From Gracilaria vermiculophylla (taxonomy: Eukaryota; Rhodophyta; Florideophyceae; Gracilariales; Gracilariaceae): a stretch of 64,000 nt of DNA. Below, in pieces: positions 57,716 through 64,000 of this stretch. The notes under the pieces were generated by a model that did not search any database, was not told the origin of the DNA, and saw only the letters and a program-made list of their open reading frames with translations. The translations under genes were made by a program, and so were the position numbers. The stretch spans positions 1,639,156 through 1,703,155 of the forward strand of contig JAHNZQ020000079.1 in NCBI GenBank assembly GCA_019155205.2. The letters run 5' to 3'. How positions within the stretch are numbered: position 1 is the stretch's first letter; every line of letters begins with the position of its first letter.

Positions 57716-59270
57716 TTAGTCTTCGCATCGAGTACTCAAGTCACAGTCAGAGGGTAATGATGTTCGTGCGAGGTTGGAATTCACAAGTCCATACTTTTTT
57801 AGGAAATTTTCTACATATCTTCCTTGCTGAACCTTAATACCATTTCTGTTCTTCTCTATGTACAATCCAATGAAGAATTTCGCTTCACCGAGAAGTTTCA
57901 CCTGAAACATTTTCTCCATATCATACTTGAAATCGTTCAGCAGAGATTCTGAGTTCGGCAGAATAAGTATATCGTCTACAACCACAATCAGAGTCAGTGA
58001 ACCACTCTCCAAGTTTTATAAGTAGAGTCAGCTGTCCGTGCTTGACTGCTTGAATCCATGTCGGAGTAGTTCTTTATGTAACAGTGAACCCCAACTTTGT
58101 CCAGCTTGCCTTGCACTGTAGATAGATTTCTTGAGAAGACAAACATTTACGGGAATTTGGGATGTTCTGCAAGCCTTCTGTGGTTCTTCCATGACAATTG
58201 GTTCCTCTAGGTTGCCATAGAGATAAGCATTACTTATATCCAATGTTTCCATCAGCAGTCCTTGGGCGGCAGCTTTCCCTAAAGCACGTCGAACGGTCTC
58301 AAGCCGAGAGACGGGTGCGTACAGGTTATCCGGGTTAAAGTCCAGGTATGCACGTTGCATGTCGCCACGGACATCGCATCGAGCTTTCGCCAACGTGCTC
58401 GGGGGGTTTGTGTTGCAGTGCTTACCAACAAAAGTCCCTAGGAATGGAAGGGGTTTCATGTCCGGTCTCCTGTCTACGGGTTTCCACGTTCTTTGGTTTA
58501 GCAACGCATTGTATTCCCTCTCGATTGCACCAGTCCATTTCGGCTGTTTTCTAGCATTCTCGAAGGTCATATTCACTTTTCCAGTCTCTTCGAGATCGTG
58601 AAAGCGCGAATGCGTTGCTAGGCAGTGTGCCAAAGATGCATCCAGATGTTCTTCATCCTCTTCCCTTATGTCGTGTTCGGCTTCGCTTCGTCCGAGTAAG
58701 TAGAAGTCAATAAGCTCATTGATGGAGGGAAGGGAGTTCTTGGCAACCTTAAAGTCTCGTTCACGATACTTTATTCCCTTCTGCATCGAAGAGATATATA
58801 TCCTCAGAAGAGTGTGTGTACTGTGCAGTCTGACGAAATGAACATGTAGAGCGCGGAGAAGGAACTTCTCATTAGAGACAGTCTCCGAGCGGTACATAAA
58901 AGCGTTTCCTTCTTGTCCGAATTTCAACAGGTTGGTAAAGTCTGGGCTTCGACAGAACCATAATCTGTATGGTATCCTCATCCCGATTCTGGAGTTGGGG
59001 AGACGATTTCGGATGTAATTTGCGTGTGAGATGGCTTCTTCGAAAAGCGTGTGGGGCAGCTTCGAAGCCAACATGAGAGTTCTTGTCGTTTTCCCAAATT
59101 CTTTTATGATCTCCTCCGCTGCACTGTTTGATTGATGTACGTGAGGAGGTGTATATTCCAACATGATATCATTCTCCAACGCCCAGGTGATTAAATATTT
59201 GGATCTATTCTCACCCGCCCCGTCAAGGCGAATGCGGTAAATGCAATTGGGTAAGACCTCAATTTCTGGG
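57716..59270 (-). pseudogene. Copia copy 2: integrase core end and reverse transcriptase
   Basis: The integrase second Asp (RIRLDGAGENRSKY, near 59220), catalytic Glu in HQSNSAAEEIIKEFGKTTRT and RNRLPNSRIGMRIPYRLWF. The 58028-59179 frame then covers the linker and RT: APVSRLETVRRALGKAA, METLDISNAYLYGNLEEPIV, CLLKKSIYSARQAGQSW. After a stop near 58026 the catalytic site reads VVVDDILIL with both Asp kept, followed by KLLGEAKFFIGLYIEKNRNG. RT residues are intact but the frame is broken once. Confidence 0.85.
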
Positions 59271-59302
59271 CGAGCCTTGTCCCTCCTTATTGTGTGAAAG
59301 AG

Positions 59303-61115
59303 CTAAGATTTTGCCTCGAGAAAGTATACCGAGGAGGCTCTTGTGTTATCATCAAGCTGGACTTCGATGTACCTCGAGCCTCGCAACGATGGAGGAGAGA
59401 CGGGTCCTGTGAGATCCGTGTGGGTTAGTTCCAATGGCCTAAGGGCAACTGAGGTAGACTTCGTCAGAGGGGTGCGCTTTGTCCCTGAGTTGATGCAAGG
59501 CGCGCAAAAGATATTGTCCACTTCCGGTAGGGATAGTTTAGGTACACCTTGGAATTGGCCGATACAGGATAAAAGTCTTGGTTTGTCTGCGTGCCCCAGT
59601 TTCACGTGCCAATCTAGTGCAGTGTTTCCCGGTAGGTGGGAATCTGCATTGGCCATAAGAGGCGGTATAGGGTTTGGCATTGGATAGGTTCCGTCCCTTG
59701 GTGTAGATTGGTAAAGCTTTCGGCCGTTAGTTGGGTCTTTAATTACAAACCCTGGGCCATCCGTGTCGTTTGAGAATTTCACATGTGTATGTTTCGTTAG
59801 AACTGATAAAGAAATTAAATTTGAGTCGAAGGCGGGTGTCTGCTAGGCCAAAAGTACTATTCCATTTCCAAGTGGCAGCTCGATTGTGCCTTCTCCGATG
59901 ATCTCTGACATCTGGTCACATGTCCGAACAATTTGACTTGGGAGGGATCGGTAATCCGTGAAGACTTGTTTGTCCTCAACAAAGACATGAGTTGCACTGG
60001 AGTCTAACCAGGTATGGTTCTGTTCTCCATATGAAAGTTTGACATGGGCTATTGCAACGAGGCCCCGTGGTGGACCATCATCCCGGTCGTTGTTTTCGCG
60101 GTTGGTGTTGTTCCATTGGATATGGTTTCGACCACCATTATTAGAAACATTTTTTGGATTCCAGTTCCTATTGGAAGGGTTGTATTTATTACGAACTCTT
60201 CCTCTTGAACGACTATCATTTCGGTTGGATAACCGGTTGTCGTTGTTGTTTTTGTGGCGAGACCAACATTCGGAACTAATGTGACCAATTCGTCCGCAGT
60301 TCCAGCATTCGATGACCTTTTTGTTCTTCCGTATGTGTGGTTTTCGGTTTGCACTAGACTTTTGTGCAGCGGGGTAGGGATGAGTGTGAGCATTTTAAAC
60401 ATCGGTAGGCTGTGCTTGCGAAGCCGCTGATCGATGTGTTCGGCGGTCCATTGACGAACGAAGTAAGGAGACAAATAGGTCGTACTCCATGTTCTTCGCG
60501 TCCGCCATGAAGTCGATCGCAACGAGGGAGTCTGTTAGTGTTCGCAACAGAGTTGCAATTCATTCGCAATCAGTGAATGGATCGTCAAGTCTGGCTAAGT
60601 CGAGAAACGTAGTTTCCATTTCCAGGAGAGTTTTCTGGATATCGTCACCGTCATTGAATAGGAATGTGGTCAGCTTCTGTCTGAAATTCATTTTGGACTG
60701 GATGTTGTCCGTTCTTTATGTAGACCCAAGCTTATTCCATATCTCCAGAGCGGAGAAAGAGTCACGTTCAAGTAGTTCCGAGACAGCGACGATAGGTGGG
60801 GTGCCAAGATTTCGCACTATGGCAGATCGTGCCTTACGGTTGGCATCATCCCGACGTCTACTAGCTTGCGAGGTACCATCCTCTGGTAGAGATTTGGTCA
60901 GAACAAAGAGTGATTGCAGGTTGTGCATCAGGTCCCGGACGTATATAAGCCATGTCTAATAGTTGGCGCTTCCTTTAAGGCGTGGGATGCTCTTCATGTC
61001 TGAATCCTTCTCGACATCCAGCGCCGAGTATACTCAAGGCGGGCGGGAACCGAGTGGGTTATAAATTCTTGGCCAGTGTCTTACTGGTAAAGGGATCCTT
61101 CTTCTTCATCTTCGG
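59303..61115 (-). pseudogene. Copia copy 2: gag, protease and integrase start
   Basis: Gag starts near 61113 (ATGAAGAAGAAGGATCC), with ANY-TWLIYVRDLMHNLQSLF and RARSAI-type KARSAIVRNLGTPP, a Lys/Arg/Asn-rich region and zinc knuckle CWNCGRIGHISSEC (about 60300). The protease reads TWLDSSATHVFVE (near 60000), where the canonical DSGA is DSSA. The pre-integrase zinc region has WHVKLGHADKPR and CAPCINSGTK, and the integrase first Asp is in LELTHTDLTGP (about 59420). Stops near 60720, 60560, 60395 and 59845. Confidence 0.8.
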
Positions 61116-62024
61116 CTTCAGGAAAATAAAGGAGTAGTTGGCAGACTTCGCACGTCGCCTACGCGTCAAGAAGGCCCTTTTCTGTCGCTCAAAACGCACA
61201 CTACAGGTCTAAGAGATGCGCGGTTGTTACATGCGTTCGGATACTACACACTAAGAGGCAGGACCAGCGCTTTCTTCAGTGTCGTTCGCCTATAGCAAAT
61301 GGCACCTTGAACCTGGAGCAGTTCCCTTCTTCAGAGGTCCGTGTAGAAATGCCTGTACAACTTCACCAAACACGAACCACAACAAACTATGCATTCTTCT
61401 CGTAGGTGAGGCTGGACTTTCTTATCCAATTGCGGTACGTAAGCAGTAGAGGCTTTGCTGTTGATCGTAACTGGTGCAAATGTAGCCACACAATTACCTT
61501 TTGGGCAAAAGTGCCTTGTTCGCTTTGAGCCATGAGAAAGTCCATAGACCTCCGAGCCTGCCAGTACGTAGATCAAGCGGATGATGTAGCGCGAAGATGA
61601 TTGCGCTGCTTTGCCTCGTGCTCGAGAGTGTTGAGCGTTGCAGTTTTGCGGCAAAATGGCTTGCACCTTGTCGGGTTGTCAGGCGGGGTGCGCGTGGGGA
61701 AAGTTGAAACTTGCGCGACGGTACTTGGTGCGCGGCGCGGTCCCTGGTGCAGTGTGAGCGTTGAAGCTGTGCACGGAGTTGCGCGAAGCGCGGGATGGAG
61801 GTAGAGGTAGAAGGATCATCAAGGTCGGGGGGGTAAGGAGAGAGGAAAGGGAAAATTTCGTGCCGTTGGAGGGATCAGGGTAGCGATGCTACCATGAAAG
61901 GATAGTCGGCTTGAATCCGGAAAGTTGGGCTGGACGGAACCGCCGGACGTTCCTTTATTTTGCACTGTCGGGTGGAACGTGTGGACATTGTTGCTTGATC
62001 CAGTGAGCGCCCAGAAGTTGATCA

Positions 62025-62689
62025 TGCAGCTCGTATGTCTCCATAAATACTTGGAAATATTCTGCAACACCCTCAAAAATAGACAAAGAGGAAATGATCA
62101 TTTCTTTGGAGATTCACGCAAGATTAGAAAGAAGTGCTGCCATCCCCAGCAGGGAAAGGCATCAATAACGTAGTACCATCCTCTGTTGCAAAGCTGATTC
62201 GCATGATGGACTCTAACGATACGTTTTGTGTAATTTCTCCGTGTAATTTCTCTGTTGGGCAAGATCTGAAAAAAGTAAGGTGAACCCAACAAATTGTGTT
62301 GAATGCTGACAAATGTTGCTGGGTATCCCATGCAGCAAATATCAAACAGTTATTTTGTGCCTTTTAAAAATTGTGAGTCTAAGAATACGGATAATACGCA
62401 ACAACCACGCTGGTGGTTGTGCAATATCGAGTTATTTTCAGGCACCGAAGCACAGCTGCTGCGCGCAAGTGCTTGAAAAGCTGCTTGAAAAACCGCTTTA
62501 GCTTCACGCGCAGGTCCCGTCATGACGACTTTCCGCAATGCGCAAACACTGCATTTGACCGCCGTAGCTGCCCAAGTGCAACGCGCTTACACCTGGGCAA
62601 ACGTGCGCTTCAAGGTGAATGGCGATCTTCTTGGAACGCCCTTTTCTTTTCTTACATCTCAGCTTGTAGAGTGAAGCGCAGCGAGAAAT
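62025..62689. other. Spacer with no recognisable gene
   Basis: Short ORFs only. GC-rich GTGCTTGAAAAGCTGCTTGA and similar words at 62450-62600 are reminiscent of the CTTGAA-rich gypsy family 2 LTR but too diverged to call. Confidence 0.35.
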
Positions 62690-63081
62690 AACAGAGAGTT
62701 TATTTTCGGCGTTTTTCTCTTCAGGTTGCACCCATTTTTTTATGCTATCTGAGAAAAGATATCTACAACAACAAATGCACTACCTTCCCTTACTCTGATC
62801 ACATCTCTCCACCTTCATGTGTGGACCACACAAATCCTAATATTATTTGCATGCCTTTCCTTGCGCCAAAAATGCAAACTCATTTGTTGGTAGCACTCTC
62901 ACGTATGCACATACTTACTCGAGTTTATATACAAACTTTGATTGTGTTCATGGCGTTGCCCAATAAAAGTTAGAAAGATCATTGAGTTTCTGCTTCTCCT
63001 TTTCACAAGTGAAAGCTGAACAAGCGGATAGGTATTTTAACGTGGCTTTACATAAAAGAAAAGCCATTAATACATCAGAGC

Positions 63082-63108
63082 ATGCGCTTTGCGGCATATA
63101 AAAGCCTC
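63082..63108 (+). promoter_or_regulatory. Core promoter with TATA box, gene copy 3
   Basis: Same 27-bp core as genes 1 and 2 with TATAAAAG at 63098-63105; spacing to the ATG is 128 bp because of a small insertion. Confidence 0.65.
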
Positions 63109-63225
63109 AACGCTCGTGGTTCATGAACGTATTTAGCCTCTCAGTGAACCATCAAGAGTCCGACACCTCAGCCAAAAACTTTCAGTTACTATTTTACGTC
63201 TGTTTCGGAACTAAACCCTTCAAGC

Positions 63226-63704
63226 ATGAGTTCCACCAGCTTTTTCATGAAGCAACTGGTGTTCACGATCATTGTGTCCTTGGTCCTTGTTTCTATCGCC
63301 TCTGCCGAAATCACCATGTGCCTGCACACCAGTATCTGCACGTTGGAATGTGGCCATCATATTGAATGTCCAACTCTCCGAATAGAAGAGCACTTGGTTC
63401 TTCATGTCATGCCCGATAAAAAAGGGTGATTTTCAGTAAAACACATGTGAAATGTTAGGCGCTCTAGTAAATGCGCTGGAAACCCAAGGCCGTATTTTCG
63501 CACTCTGGCAATGGGAAGGTCAAATGAAATAAACATCAACTGTCGATACGTAGACTGGCTATTACAAAATACTCATGAGCTGTATATCTAGAAACTTGAG
63601 AGAATTGCGAGGAATCAAGGCAAATTCTCATCTTCGTCTCGCCGAGTTAGGACATCAATATCTGGAAGACACGGAGGGAGGAGAGTCAAATGCTGCTATA
63701 TTTG
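63226..63704 (+). pseudogene. Small cysteine-rich secreted protein, copy 3 (broken)
   Basis: Starts MSSTSFFMKQLVFTIIVSLV with the same double-ATG arrangement (63226, 63247) and an intact signal peptide ending SIASA. The first three mature cysteines are in register, with an extra one in TLECGHH. A TGA follows DKKG at 63427-63429, about halfway through, and the downstream homologous stretch has further stops and frame changes, ending near TGCTGCTATATTTGATGG (63688-63705), the counterpart of the SCC end. Either a pseudogene or a gene for a 67-residue truncated product. Confidence 0.7.
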
Positions 63705-64000
63705 ATGGTTTTAGATCTCCAGTCCGAACAGTTGCGCTAAATGGCTAGATATATCTCATTTGTTCGGTTCCGTCCGCTAAAAGTAAAGGGCATCAGCTAT
63801 GCCGCAGATGCACATATTTTGTTTTGATTGTTTGTGAACATCGTACATGCTATCTCGAAAACGAATCCTGCCCGGTTTATTGGCGTCTGTGGAATAAGTG
63901 CTTGAAAAAACAATGAAGGTGATATTCGTGGCAAGAGCCGAGAGCATCATCAACTATTTTTTAGTTTGATGATGCTGTTCAGGGCACGAGCTATGCCAAG

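Larger units (their letters stand above)
56635..62024 (-). mobile_element. Ty1/copia element, copy 2 (near full length, 5.4 kb)
   Basis: 130-bp LTRs at 61895-62024 (5') and 56635-56764 (3') on the minus strand, TGACCAAATTC to CTATCCTTTCA, flank gag, protease, integrase, RT and RNase H in copia order. Directly inside the 5' LTR is TGGTAGCATCGCTACC, a candidate primer site that also forms a 6-bp hairpin. The leader 61120-61890 has no convincing gene. Frames are long (383 codons at 58028-59179), so it is younger than copia copy 1, but several stops remain. Confidence 0.9.
62690..64000 (+). repeat. Duplicated block 3, diverged and shortened
   Basis: Shares with blocks 1 and 2, in order, TCTTCAGGTTGCAC (about 62720), CTTCCCTTACTCTGAT with TTCATGTGTGGACCA (62784-62826), the promoter core, the gene and its 3' flank, but with large internal deletions. 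It runs off the window. Confidence 0.7.

Noticed and set aside
60489..60959. 156-codon plus-strand ORF
   Set aside because: Shadow of copia gag on the minus strand, where the zinc knuckle and gag motifs are found.

Overview
This window is nuclear DNA from a eukaryote, in a transposon-dense intergenic landscape. Evidence for that: TATA-box promoters in front of intronless secreted-protein genes; Ty3/gypsy, Ty1/copia, Tc1/mariner and piggyBac elements; tiny LTR elements (TRIMs) primed by an initiator-tRNA-Met fragment; base composition near 46-47 % GC by eye; no operons, bacterial genes or rRNA. No LINE was recognised. The host is not identifiable from sequence alone. The piggyBac, Tc1 and chromodomain-gypsy types would fit a protist or macroalga (red alga or oomycete-like) as well as an invertebrate; this is a low-confidence guess.

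The non-transposon backbone is a dispersed family of a small cysteine-rich secreted protein carried on a duplicated ~4.6 kb block. Block 1 (about 303-4910) holds gene 1 (3731-4168). Block 2 (about 19673-24385) holds gene 2 (23221-23661). A shortened block 3 (about 62690 to the window end) holds a broken third copy (63226-63704). All three share an identical core promoter around TATAAAAG, 118-128 bp before the first in-frame ATG. A decayed membrane-protein-like gene (18852-19639) sits just before block 2.

The spacers are nested transposons. Between blocks 1 and 2: a 5'-truncated minus-strand chromodomain Ty3/gypsy element (family 1 copy A, to ~15057), interrupted inside integrase by a piggyBac element (9599-12460). 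After block 2: the 3' end of a second gypsy family (24388-25700), then an old Tc1 element split by a complete family 1 gypsy element (copy B, 26077-36950, LTRs about 553 bp) and by a second Tc1 (about 37095-38385). Next come a piggyBac MITE and a piggyBac copy lying end to end (39385-40960), a copia element (about 41100-44570), an unidentified minus-strand coding relic (45178-47673), a family 2 gypsy element (49627-55030), a solo family 1 LTR (55492-56045) and a nearly full-length copia element with 130-bp LTRs (56635-62024).

Two observations stand out. (1) Both family 1 gypsy copies carry a long ORF on the strand opposite to gag-pol, between the chromodomain and the 3' LTR. It has matching protein content and the same stop position, and shows no similarity I recognise. 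(2) A family of about 300-bp LTR elements (5-300, 33713-34024, 44104-44413) has 65-81 bp LTRs and a primer site like that of Drosophila copia. Two of them have perfect 5-bp target duplications and interrupt retrotransposon ORFs whose frames join exactly across the insertion.

Nearly all transposon coding regions are broken by stops, frameshifts or lost catalytic residues, so this is mostly an old transposon graveyard around a live-looking gene family.
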